Assembly: GCA_016192455.1 (NCBI GenBank) | Contig: JACPUC010000011.1 | Span: 159,711 to 223,710, forward strand | Direction of reading: 5' to 3' | Length of the DNA stretch: 64,000 bases | Origin: Candidatus Tectimicrobiota bacterium | Lineage (GTDB): Bacteria; JACPUC01 | In this document: positions 18,301-26,660 of the stretch, in pieces | How the letters are laid out: each line of letters opens with the position of its first letter | Numbering within the stretch: position 1 is the first letter of the stretch | Program-made: the position numbers and the translations under genes | Notes under the pieces: model-generated | What the model was told of the DNA's origin: nothing | Database searches by the model: none | What the model saw: the letters and a program-made list of their open reading frames with translations, nothing else

Positions 18301-21270
18301 GTTCCCCGCCCGGTCGAAGGCCGTCAGCGCGTAGCGCGCGACGCTGTCCGCCGCCTGCGTGAGCAGGAAGCGGAAGCGCCCGTCAGCGCTCGGCGCGCTC
18401 TCCGTCCGCCCGTCGCTCCCTTGCAGGGTGATGAAGGCGTCCGCTTCGGCCTCCCCGGAAATCTCAACCTGTGCGGCGTTGCTGAGGATCACCGCCTGGT
18501 CTGGACGGGGCGCGGCCGGCGGCGTCGCGTCGGCGGCAAGCTGCCGGGCCGTCTGCAGGACCGTCTCGGGGATGTTCATGACCTGCCGCAGCTCCTCGAG
18601 CGCCGCGTTCAGATCGTCGGCCCGTCCGTTCACCTGGCCGGCGCGCAGGGCGCCGAGGAAGATCGCCTCCTGAATCGCCGCCGCCAGGTCGTCGTTCTCC
18701 TGCCGCTTCGGCGGCTGCTGCAGGCGCTGAGCCGACGACGCCCCCGCCGCGCTGGCCTCCAACGCCGCGGCCAACACCGCGCGCGCCGTGCTCATGAAGG
18801 CGGGCTCCGGCGTCGCGTTCAAGAGCGCCGCGATGCCGTCCGCCACCAGGCGGCTGCGCCGGCGGGGCGCCAGGTCGCGGGTGGCGCGGATGAGGCCGCG
18901 GGCGAAGAGGGCTTGCAATCCGGTGTCCGCCAAGGCGCCTGCCGGCTGCGTGGTTGCCCCCACCCGCCCGATGCCGGCCAACACCTGCACGAGCTTCGTC
19001 CCCGCCGCCGAATCGGGTTGCAGGGCGCCGCGCAGCAGGGACTCCACCTCCCCCTGGGTGAGCGGCGCATCGAGGCCGGCGAGGGCGCCCAGCAGCTCCT
19101 CGACGGAACGCTCGCGCACGCCGGCGAGGAAGGTGTGCAGCGCCTCCATCAGGCGGCCGCGTCCGAGCAGCTCGTCGAGACGCCGCCACATGCGGATGAG
19201 GAGGGCGCCGCCGCCGCTCTCCCCGGCTGCCGGGATGGTCGCCAGCAGGGCCTCCGCCACCTCGTCGAGCCGGGCAAGGTCATGCGCCGGCGGGTCAGCC
19301 CCCGCGCCTTCCGCCGCCGCCGAGGCTTCCGCGGCGGCCACCGTGGCGAGCAGCAGGGCGCGCAGCACGTAGCCGTGCTCCAGCAGGCGGGTCGCCGCGT
19401 CGAGGAGCCGCCGGAGGGACGCAGCCTGCTCCGGCCCCGCGGCCGGCAGGACTGCCCCGAGGGCGGCGGCCAGGCGGCGCAGGATGTCACGATCCTCGGC
19501 GTCGGCCCCCAGGCGGCGGATGAAGTCGGCGAGCGCCGCGACCTCAAGGGCGGGCGTCGGCGCGACGCCGCGCCGGACTGCGTCGCGCGCCAGCACGCTA
19601 AGGTCCGAGAGGGCGCCGAGGCTTTCGAGAGCGGCCTCCACAAGCGGCGGCAGGCTTGGCGTGCTCGGCGGGAACTCCCCAGCCAGGAGGCGTTCGATGA
19701 CGCCCCGCGGCAGGCGCCTCAGCGGCTCCGCCGACCCGCCTGGGGCGGTCGCGGCCTTCCCGTTGGCCGGCGCCTCGGCGGCCCCTCGCGCGGCAAGCTC
19801 ATCTCGCAGCGCGGCGGAGAGTTGGGCCAGCAAGGGATAGCGCTGTCCCTCCTGACTCGCCGAGGATGCCGCCGCGGCATCGGGGAGCAAAAGCGCCAGC
19901 GCGGCTTGGGGATCGATGCTGAACCCCGGCTCCGGGAAGCGCGGGTCAAGGCGGGCCGCGCAGGAGGCCGCGCTCCCCGCGCTGTTCCCGCCGCAGCTCG
20001 CATCGGCGCGCGCCAGGAGGGTCTCGAGCAGAGCCGCGGAGGCGGTGCTGGTCACGTCGAGGTTGATGTCGCTTGCCACTGCGCCGGGCGTGAACAGGGC
20101 CTGGCGCGTCATGCCGCCCCGCCGAGTCGCCAGGATGACCACCGCGTCAGGGCTGAGACCATCGGGGGCGCGCATGGCCTCGTCCAGCCGCAACTCCCCA
20201 CCCTCGACCGGCGCCGCCCGCAGCGGCTCCCCCGACAGAGTGAAGACCCCCGCCGCCATGCCCGCGGGGTCGTCCCCGGCATGGCCCGCGGCGCTCTCCA
20301 CGTTCAGCCGCAGCGAACGCGGCGCCACGAGGAACGGCGCGCGCCCAGCGAAGCGCGTCTCGCCGCCGCTGCCCTCCAGCTCGATGACGACGCCGTAGTC
20401 GCCGAGGGGGAGGTCGGACGCGATGGGCGCCTCGAGGAAGACCGGCAGCTCCAGATCGAGCGGCTGGAAGCGGGCCAGGGGGCGGCGCCCCGGCGTGAGG
20501 TCCAGCCCCGCGCCCCCGCCCGGGATAAGGAAGTACTGCCCCAGCGGCGTTTCGAACGACAGGTAGGCCGTCACCTCCTCGGCCCGCGCCCCGGCATGAA
20601 TGCGGCCCGCCAGGGTAAGGCGCTCGTCGGGGAAGTACGTCCTCTGGTTGAGGAGGAGCCGCACCGACGGCGCGTCCCGCACCTCGAAGCGCACCGAGCT
20701 GCGTTGGCGCGCCGCGCCGCTCTCGGGGTCGGCGGTCCAGGCGGTGAGGCGATAGGCGCCGGCTTCGAGGAGCAGGGGAAGGCCGGGATCAAGAGGGGGG
20801 CGAAGCGACAGGAAGTCGGCGACGACGAAATCCTGCTCGGCAAAGCGCCGCGCCACCGCTTGCGGCTGGCTGGTGAACTCCGGGAAATAGAGGGTGGTCC
20901 CCGAGGAAGCGCCGGCGAGCGTGGAAGGGTCTACGGCGTTCGCGGCCTCCTCCCCATCAAGCGCCTCGATGGCAAGGAAGAGGTCCACCGGCCCGGCCTC
21001 GCCCACCCGGCGCATGCGGAAGCTGAAGCTGATTTCCTCGCCGTGAGTGAGCGTCGTAGTGTTCGAGGAGAGGACGATGCGGCTGTCCGCGGCGGCCGGT
21101 CGCCAGGAAAGGAGCAGCGAGAGGAGGACCAGGGCGGCGCTCCCCCAGGGCGGCCACGCATGCCGCCGCGGCCTACGCCGGGCTGAGAGCCTGCGCGGCA
21201 TCCTGCATGACATCGGCCAAGGCCAGACGGAGCGACGGCATCCAGGACCTGCCAGGCCGCCTTCTCTCAT
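15334..21270 (-). CDS. Giant secreted Ig-like repeat protein (1,978 aa)
   Basis: The start ATG overlaps the stop of the upstream secreted-protein gene (ATGA at 21270-21267). Order of parts: basic N-terminus and signal helix (ALVLLSLLLSW); two beta domains, the second beginning LLLNQRTYFPDERLTL; an Ala/Leu-rich helical region (about 450-970); six or so Ig-like domains of about 95 residues with the TGAAEPGAAVTITLNG pattern (about 985-1565); a Gly-rich linker with many G6 runs; and a C-terminal module (LTFSEPVRL ... SSLNTSSLLNGLANL) homologous to the tandem repeats of the giant protein at 49.3-57.1 kb. The last 35 or so residues are encoded by a palindromic repeat (15385-15450). Probably a cell-surface or matrix protein; the export route is not evident. 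Confidence 0.8.
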   Translation of the reverse strand: MREGGLAGPGCRRSVWPWPMSCRMPRRLSARRRPRRHAWPPWGSAALVLLSLLLSWRPAAADSRIVLSSNTTTLTHGEEISFSFRMRRVGEAGPVDLFLAIEALDGEEAANAVDPSTLAGASSGTTLYFPEFTSQPQAVARRFAEQDFVVADFLSLRPPLDPGLPLLLEAGAYRLTAWTADPESGAARQRSSVRFEVRDAPSVRLLLNQRTYFPDERLTLAGRIHAGARAEEVTAYLSFETPLGQYFLIPGGGAGLDLTPGRRPLARFQPLDLELPVFLEAPIASDLPLGDYGVVIELEGSGGETRFAGRAPFLVAPRSLRLNVESAAGHAGDDPAGMAAGVFTLSGEPLRAAPVEGGELRLDEAMRAPDGLSPDAVVILATRRGGMTRQALFTPGAVASDINLDVTSTASAALLETLLARADASCGGNSAGSAASCAARLDPRFPEPGFSIDPQAALALLLPDAAAASSASQEGQRYPLLAQLSAALRDELAARGAAEAPANGKAATAPGGSAEPLRRLPRGVIERLLAGEFPPSTPSLPPLVEAALESLGALSDLSVLARDAVRRGVAPTPALEVAALADFIRRLGADAEDRDILRRLAAALGAVLPAAGPEQAASLRRLLDAATRLLEHGYVLRALLLATVAAAEASAAAEGAGADPPAHDLARLDEVAEALLATIPAAGESGGGALLIRMWRRLDELLGRGRLMEALHTFLAGVRERSVEELLGALAGLDAPLTQGEVESLLRGALQPDSAAGTKLVQVLAGIGRVGATTQPAGALADTGLQALFARGLIRATRDLAPRRRSRLVADGIAALLNATPEPAFMSTARAVLAAALEASAAGASSAQRLQQPPKRQENDDLAAAIQEAIFLGALRAGQVNGRADDLNAALEELRQVMNIPETVLQTARQLAADATPPAAPRPDQAVILSNAAQVEISGEAEADAFITLQGSDGRTESAPSADGRFRFLLTQAADSVARYALTAFDRAGNASEPAFVEVTVDSRTIPPEVEAPAPRTVSREPAPLVTGAAEPGAAVTITLNGRAVGAGTADGAGRFAARLQALPADGVYTLLVGARDRAGNTAAGPAPLVYILDTQSLTPTLLTPEVGQVFREGGMRISGLGEPGARVVVFLERLEAPGEAQRLEGLANAFGSFAVQAPPDLVEGTYAITAQASDEAGNPPSPRSSQVIITINREGRVAPIITSPSSGQVLSTARPLVSGRARPGVDLELLIDGVVLDSARGDAEGRFRMQPVRDLADGLHTVSVRQAAGEPRDVAGTAPLSSVELPVRIDTAAPAPPRLEAPLQGERSEGTNVTVRGVTEAGATLLLETSAGQQERFSSDAEGRFSFAARFPASADELGITLRARDAAGNASEAVSVTVRRPPRVVVVPIIRSPIEGEVLTEPQPLIRGTAGPNATLRLFVNDAAVATTVAAANGAFTFGLSERLAEGENTLLVQALGAAGEVLAASAPLRLRLDTAPPRTPVLSAPMDGVTIGREVSFLVQGQAEESARVRLRRGQEIVTEQPVVDGVFHFVLALNLLDLQEFALEGIDAAGNVSEPLRFTLFFSETGLPRGGGAATAGGGGGGAAAGGGGGGSAAGGGGGGAAGGGGGGGSGGGGSGGGSAGGGGGGGTPAADTQAPVLLKVEVLGSEASSSLGLFDNIRLTFSEPVRLRRPNEIPGGSANREVLGKVSVAFVREAAPAGSSLNTSSLLNGLANLRQAFPTNISLINLAGGPFNGQGNDLKGANLNLNSVFLKIDGALGETLQVTSDASALRNTHTIEIDPDALGFPIDFSASGIREGLLYLASLSLDGGAFQDAAGNIGRGLIEVTFRFFIPADANGNGRGGERVANINELNTRVTTFAVSPGSGSPPNLPIVELGLNSTPTISSAMLTQATFAASDAHSASPLVASTNLTALASVQPDGQGGEALRIDAGQSQGTASAGDLVPSRTPLARAAEQLAGSEDQAAHSHFPLRKPA
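15385..15450 (+). repeat. Composite palindromic repeat, copy A
   Basis: CCCCGCGAGCTGCTCAGCAG, then a CTCGCG arm, GGGGTGCGCGAGGGG and a GGTCCCCTGCGC arm: two adjacent hairpins. It lies inside the 3' end of the giant protein's reading frame and adds its C-terminal residues. Other copies: 22603, 23782, 40512, 41601 and 42781. Confidence 0.75.
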
Positions 21271-22481
21271 GCCTCGAAGCTGAGGTTTACGGGCGCCAGC
21301 ACCTGCGGCGCCAGTTCGCCGCCGTCAAGGGCGCGAATGCCGGGGAAAATCTCGAAGGTCACCGGCGCGATGATAAGCAACCCAAGGTCGTCCGAGGGCA
21401 GAAAATCGCGCTTCGGAGTGACGATGACGGTTCGCCCATCGCCGGCCACCCGCAGCGTGAAGAACCTCGACGCCTCGCCCTGGCGCAGGGAGGTGCGCGG
21501 GAAGGCATCGCGCAGGAAGTCGGGAAGGCTCGCCACGCCGACGGTCAGGCCGACGTTCGGCAGGATGGTGGCGGCGTCCGGGGGCCGGTTGAACTCCACC
21601 CGCAGCTCCGGCGTGAAGGGGGCGGATGTCATCGAGACGATCTGCAGCGGCTGCGGCTGTAGAGGCGACGCGCGCAGCTCCACCTCCTCGACCTGAACCG
21701 ATCCCAGCACGTCCAGCGTCCCCGCCTGCGCGAGGCCGGCGAACCAGGTGAAGACACCCACCAGCGAAACCTCCTCGGGCAGGCTGATCCGCCACAGCTC
21801 GCGCTCCTCCGCCTGGAGCGCCACATCGGCCATGAAGGGCCGCGCCTCGGGGAGGAAATCGGGATAGAAGAGCACGGTGCGGCGGTCGGGGAACTGCACC
21901 GCCAGGTAGGCGTCGACCGGCTGATCCACCACCTGCGCGGACGACCGCAGCGTCACCACCAGCTCATCGCCGGGCCGGTACGTCGCCTGGTTGAGCTGCA
22001 CGCGGAAGGCGGCGAAGGCGGGGTCGAAGAGGATCGGCGCGGACTGCTCGCACTGCGTTGCGGCGCCGGGGACCTGCAACCCTGCCACCCAGGTGTAGGC
22101 GCCGGCGGGAAGCCGCAGCGCCTCGTCAAGCTGGAGGGAGAAGAGCGGCTGGGATGCCGGCGAGGCGGCGGGCAGCGGGAAGGGGCGCGGCGCGGCGGAC
22201 ATCTCGAAATCCGGGAACCAAAGGGGTTCCTCAATCCCCGGGACGCGGACGCCGAGGAAGGCGGAGGTATCCGCCGCGGACGCATCTCCCAGGGCAACGA
22301 AGCTGAGATTGAGCGTATCTCCCGTCGTGTAGACGCGCTGATTGAGCGCAATCCGGACCCTCGGCGCGCACTCCTGCGCCGGGCTTTGCACGGGGAAGAG
22401 AAACCGGCAGACAATGAAGAGAAGCAGCGCCATGAAGAAGACGCCGCGTCGTCCAGGTTGCGGAATTGTCATGCAAGTCAA
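21267..22481 (-). CDS. Secreted Ig-like/MG-like protein related to the giant proteins
   Basis: 404 residues with an N-terminal signal helix (MALLLFIVCRFLFPVQSPAQ; the ATG at the start of this helix is an alternative start). It has at least two beta-sandwich domains beginning ALNQRVYTTGDTLNLSF and QLNQATYRPGDELVVTL. The same LNQ-x-Y---GD-L-LS signature occurs in the N-terminal parts of both giant proteins, so the three are paralogues. The C-terminal part (LRVEFNRPPDAATI ... FFTLRVAGDGRTVIVTPKRDF) resembles Big_5-type domains. It is the first gene of the four-gene unit small protein, giant protein, barrel, SLBB export protein. The stop overlaps the next start, implying coupled translation and a joint function. 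Confidence 0.65.
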   Translation of the reverse strand: MTCMTIPQPGRRGVFFMALLLFIVCRFLFPVQSPAQECAPRVRIALNQRVYTTGDTLNLSFVALGDASAADTSAFLGVRVPGIEEPLWFPDFEMSAAPRPFPLPAASPASQPLFSLQLDEALRLPAGAYTWVAGLQVPGAATQCEQSAPILFDPAFAAFRVQLNQATYRPGDELVVTLRSSAQVVDQPVDAYLAVQFPDRRTVLFYPDFLPEARPFMADVALQAEERELWRISLPEEVSLVGVFTWFAGLAQAGTLDVLGSVQVEEVELRASPLQPQPLQIVSMTSAPFTPELRVEFNRPPDAATILPNVGLTVGVASLPDFLRDAFPRTSLRQGEASRFFTLRVAGDGRTVIVTPKRDFLPSDDLGLLIIAPVTFEIFPGIRALDGGELAPQVLAPVNLSFEA

Positions 22482-22602
22482 AAGCTCACGTGCTTGTGAA
22501 AGCAGCCCCGCGGGAGATCAGAGGCGGTGGTGTTCGGTTCCCGGCCCAGGCGCACTGTAGCTCTCGCTCTCTCAGGGGAGCTTCGGCCGAGACCAAACGA
22601 TT

Positions 22603-22666
22603 CCCCCGCGAGCTGCGCAGCGGCTCGCGTAAATGGGGTGCGCGAGGGGGCGCGGCTCCCTCGCAC
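22603..22666 (+). repeat. Composite palindromic repeat, copy B
   Basis: CCCCGCGAGCTGCGCAGCGG followed by CTCGCG, then GGGGTGCGCGAGGGGGC and a GGCTCCCTCGCAC arm. It fills the gap between the fucose-synthase-like gene and the small Ig-like gene and has the same layout as copy A. Confidence 0.75.
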
Positions 22667-22705
22667 TTTTCTGAAGCTTTACCGGAGCAATTGCCGCCGA
22701 TCGCT

Positions 22706-23674
<969 letters not shown>

Positions 23675-23750
23675 TCAGGGCATCTGATTACTTGAAACTT
23701 GTAGGTCTTGCGATGGCGGGAGAGAGTTATTTTGTGGGGGAAGCCTTCCC

Positions 23751-23846
23751 TGGGGGATCATTGATCCCCCAGACCCCCTTTCCCCGCGAGTTCGCCCTGC
23801 GAACTCGTCTAAGCGGGGTGCGCGAGGGGGCGAGGCTCCCTGCGAA
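23751..23846 (+). repeat. Composite palindromic repeat, copy C (long form)
   Basis: Begins with TGGGGGATCATTGATCCCCC (also solo at 9203), then ACCCCCTTTCCCCGCGAG, a GTTCGCCCTGCGAAC hairpin and GGGGTGCGCGAGGGGGC. The layout is the same as copies D and E on the other strand. It occupies most of the 279-bp gap before the methyltransferase gene. Confidence 0.75.
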
Positions 23847-23938
23847 CAAAACTGGGCTTACCTGACAATCTTACCTCTAGGGTTTACTTATAGATCCTGG
23901 ATGTGTTGGCTCCACAATTGAACGGATTACACGTCATC

Positions 23939-24634
23939 TTACATTTTTCGTGCTTCTATGCAGATACTATCTTTATGCCGTCCACTATCTTCAACTTCTC
24001 CAAACCTTTCATCCGCCCACTCACCATAAACACAAAACTTAACTTCACGAAAACCGTGGTCCTTTAGTGCCCTGGATAGGGAGTATCTGTCCCACATCCA
24101 TTGATGACGAGCATTCGATAACACTTCCTTTATCCTAGCCAAGAAGGACATCCTCGTCTTAAAGAATCCTAAATGTGAGTTGGTCAAGAAATAGGTATTT
24201 GCTGATGTGCATAATTCATAATCTTTAGATGAAAGTCTATTTAAATACTCCTCTGCCATCAGTTCCAAATCAGGAACGATACATCTGAAATATCCTTTGA
24301 TTGCTACGTACTTGTAAATGTTGGAGATGGCGGAATGGAAATCCTCTTTGCTTAAATGCTCAAGAATATGTGAGGCAAATATTAGTCTAATACTTCCTTC
24401 CTGAACTTTTAATCCCTTAACTATATCTCCATACATGACATTTGATGGCCATTGGACATGTAGGTACTTTGGTGCTAATGTGCGAACGCCTGGAATCTTT
24501 GATAAGCGTAATGAGAAGGATGCATCAATATTAATCCAGCCTTCTCCCGCAGTGGTTCCACACCCAATATTCAAACAATGATCACCGCGATCATTAGCTT
24601 CCAACGCATTAAGTCGTGTTACAAGTAGTCGCAT
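23939..24634 (-). CDS. Class I SAM-dependent methyltransferase (AT-rich, likely acquired)
   Basis: 231 residues. SAM-binding motif I CLNIGCGTTAGEGWINID near residues 20-37, with the acidic end of strand 2 (NID), and the SHILEHL motif typical of the Methyltransf_11-like predicted SAM methyltransferases of polysaccharide loci. The gene is strikingly AT-rich compared with fcl and the other neighbours, a sign of transfer into the locus. It most likely methylates a sugar precursor or the glycan; the substrate is unknown. It lies directly downstream (in transcription) of the broken carbamoyltransferase tail. Confidence 0.75.
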   Translation of the reverse strand: MRLLVTRLNALEANDRGDHCLNIGCGTTAGEGWINIDASFSLRLSKIPGVRTLAPKYLHVQWPSNVMYGDIVKGLKVQEGSIRLIFASHILEHLSKEDFHSAISNIYKYVAIKGYFRCIVPDLELMAEEYLNRLSSKDYELCTSANTYFLTNSHLGFFKTRMSFLARIKEVLSNARHQWMWDRYSLSRALKDHGFREVKFCVYGEWADERFGEVEDSGRHKDSICIEARKM

Positions 24635-24700
24635 TCTAAAACTGGTTCATTCAAACTGGAGTTAAATTACCGGGCTTTACCCTTTACCAGTTAGTTATCG

Positions 24701-24898
24701 TTACTGTGCCTTGTCGATGATATTATCCCCAAGCACCAGCGTATCCATCTTCGTGCGCAGGAAGCAGTCGAGCGCCTCGGCTGGCTGGTGGACGATCGGT
24801 TCGTTCTCGTTGCAAGAGGTGTTGAGCAGGACGGGGACGCCGGTGAGGTCGGCGAAGGACTCGATGAGGCGGTGTTAGCGCGGGTTCGTGTGGCGCCG
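24701..24898 (-). pseudogene. C-terminal fragment of a carbamoyltransferase (NodU/CmcH family)
   Basis: The minus-strand frame reads TNPR*HRLIESFADLTGVPV, then LLNTSCNENEPIVHQPAEAL and a normal end at TAA 24701. This is the typical NodU/CmcH C-terminus (LIE-F---TG-PVLLNTSFN--GEPIV--P-DAL). The in-frame TAA at 24877-24875 falls where the family has Tyr (NPRY), a probable TAC-to-TAA change. The matching N-terminus is at 25670-25903, with the acetyltransferase gene in between. Confidence 0.75.
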
Positions 24899-24899
24899 G

Positions 24900-25532
24900 T
24901 TAGAGCAGGGAGAAAGGCTTTTCCTGCTGATCACCATGAGAGGTGCATTGACGTGGTGAGAAATGACATTCCTCATGCTGCTGAAGTATTCGATCCTTCA
25001 CAAACTCCGCTGGGTTGCCCGCTGAAATAGTCCAGGCCTTCGTATCTTTGGTAACGACGCTTCCCGCAGCAAGGACACTTCCTTCTGAAATTGTCACTCC
25101 AGGACAGATGGTCGAGAAAGCCCCAATCCATGCCTGATTCTCAATGACAATCTCCCTCGTTATCAACGCAAACCTTGGATCGGACCAGTCATGGTTCCCC
25201 GTACAAAGATAGACTCCTTGAGAGATGCAGCAGTCGGCGCCGATTGTGACCAGGGCAAGGTTATCGATCCACACCCCTTCCCCAATCCAGGTCTGATTGC
25301 CGATCGTCAACTTCCATGGATACTTGATATTGACACGAGGTTTTATGATCACACCATCACCAATCTTTGCTCCAAAGAAGCGGAGCACGATCCTTTTTAT
25401 CGTATAGAAGGGAAGCAGCCAGGAGTCAAAGAGGAGAGCATTGATAAGGTACCAGGAAAAAAGTTTTCCTAATGACGCACTCCGCGTATGCTGAACTCGT
25501 GCGTACTCTTTTAAATTCATCCCTCCTTGCAT
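24900..25532 (-). CDS. Left-handed beta-helix acyltransferase (WcaF-like O-acetyltransferase)
   Basis: 210 residues. Hexapeptide-repeat protein of the WcaF/maltose-acetyltransferase type: IGDGVIIKPRVNIKYPW, TIGNQTWIGEGVWIDN, ISQGVYLCTGNHDWSD (catalytic His in GNHD) and VLAAGSVVTKD ... AGNPAEFVK. It should transfer an acetyl group from acetyl-CoA to a sugar hydroxyl. The second Met (25520) follows GGAGGG too closely to be a standard start, so I keep the first ATG. Base composition is less GC-rich than the flanks. The gene lies exactly between the two ends of a broken carbamoyltransferase gene, so it seems to have replaced that gene's middle. Confidence 0.85.
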   Translation of the reverse strand: MQGGMNLKEYARVQHTRSASLGKLFSWYLINALLFDSWLLPFYTIKRIVLRFFGAKIGDGVIIKPRVNIKYPWKLTIGNQTWIGEGVWIDNLALVTIGADCCISQGVYLCTGNHDWSDPRFALITREIVIENQAWIGAFSTICPGVTISEGSVLAAGSVVTKDTKAWTISAGNPAEFVKDRILQQHEECHFSPRQCTSHGDQQEKPFSLL

Positions 25533-25669
25533 CTCTAATTCTGGACCTTAGGGTACGGATACACCGCGTTGCGCTCTTTCTTTACAAGATTACTTATGAG
25601 GAGATTTCCAGCTTTCAATAATGGCATGGAGCGGACGGCATTGGTGGTGCGCCTCCTCTGGCCAGGCAA

Positions 25670-25903
25670 TCACCCCTCCCCTAGCTCGCCGTTCACCGAT
25701 GCCAACACCTGCCGTTGCCCGCGCAGGCTACCGTGGTAAATCACCGTCAACTCCGCGCAGGCCTGGATCGCCTCGCGCGGGAACCGCGCCCAGTGCTTCA
25801 CCCGCCGAAAGCGCTCCTCCTCCACCGCTGCGCACAGCTCCCCATCCCGCACCAGCGCGGCGGATACGTCACCGTGGTAGGCGTTGATGCCGAGGAGGAT
25901 CAT
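25670..25903 (-). pseudogene. N-terminal fragment of the carbamoyltransferase
   Basis: From ATG 25903 the peptide MILLGINAYHGDVSAALVRD continues to AAVEEERFRRVKHWARFPREAI, a near-perfect NodU/CmcH N-terminus (about 50 residues). After QACAELTV the similarity stops and the frame ends at 25670. A full gene is about 1.7-1.8 kb; here the ends are about 1.2 kb apart with a different gene inside. The upstream frame MGIPRGDIA may be non-coding. Confidence 0.75.
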
Positions 25904-26007
25904 CGCAATGTCACCGCGAGGGATTCCCAATTAGCCGAAGTCTGGCGCCTTGTTTTGATCGGCTTTGTCAGCTTGCAATCACGCTGAGGCTGCATGACCA
26001 CATCGTG

Positions 26008-26610
26008 TTAGGGCTTCATCCAGAGCGCAGTATCGGTCACGCCGCTTGAAGTCCAGATACAGCGCCAATCTCCAACCGCCATCTGGAATGTTTGCCAACT
26101 TTCTGATGGAGGAGCATGGCCATATCGTTGCGAATTAGGAGAACGACTCGCTGAGGGCAAAAACCAATTACAGTTGTCGATGACAATGATCCCGCCGGGC
26201 TTAAGAAGTGACAGAGCCACAACTGCGCATTCATCCCGCCTGATGCCGTCCACTAGGATGAGGTCGAGACTGTTCTTTTGCATGGAAAGCGCGCGTTCAA
26301 CATACTTCGATTCATCACAGAGATGATAATCAACATGTGTCAGCTTCATTCTCTGTATTCTGCGGCTGACCCGCCGATACCAATAAGGATCATGCTCAAT
26401 GCTTGTGATGAACTTTACTCTTGTAGAAAACCAGAGCGTACTTCTGCCGGAACCCCATTCGAGCACCTTGTCTTCAGGTTTCAGCCAACTCGACAAGATG
26501 TTCGTCATACTCTTGGTGAGCCACGGGGTCTGCTTGTTCGTATGTTCGTAGGTGAGCACCATGAGGCGGCTCGCGATGTAGCGTGGCGAGAGATGCCGAA
26601 TATTTCTCAT
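26008..26610 (-). CDS. Predicted class I SAM-dependent methyltransferase
   Basis: 200 residues. VLEWGSGRSTLWFS (motif I, residues about 49-62), ITSIEHDPYWY (acidic residue of strand 2), DLILVDGIRRDECA (strand 4) and LLKPGGIIVIDNCNW (strand 5) form a Rossmann-type methyltransferase of the kind often found in EPS loci. Moderate GC, lower than flanking glycosyltransferases. Substrate unknown. It lies between the broken carbamoyltransferase start and a GT4 gene. Confidence 0.7.
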   Translation of the reverse strand: MRNIRHLSPRYIASRLMVLTYEHTNKQTPWLTKSMTNILSSWLKPEDKVLEWGSGRSTLWFSTRVKFITSIEHDPYWYRRVSRRIQRMKLTHVDYHLCDESKYVERALSMQKNSLDLILVDGIRRDECAVVALSLLKPGGIIVIDNCNWFLPSASRSPNSQRYGHAPPSESWQTFQMAVGDWRCIWTSSGVTDTALWMKP

Positions 26611-26660
26611 CGGTCTACCTTTCCATCAAAGGTAGGGTCTGGTTGCGATCATGCCGGCGA

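Noticed and set aside
15562-21186. Plus-strand open frame of about 1,870 codons opposite the giant Ig protein
   Set aside because: Arg-rich antisense shadow of a real gene whose minus-strand frame has clear domains, a signal peptide and a coupled start.
24788-25030. Plus-strand small gene over the carbamoyltransferase tail
   Set aside because: The minus strand carries an unmistakable carbamoyltransferase C-terminus and the end of the acetyltransferase gene.
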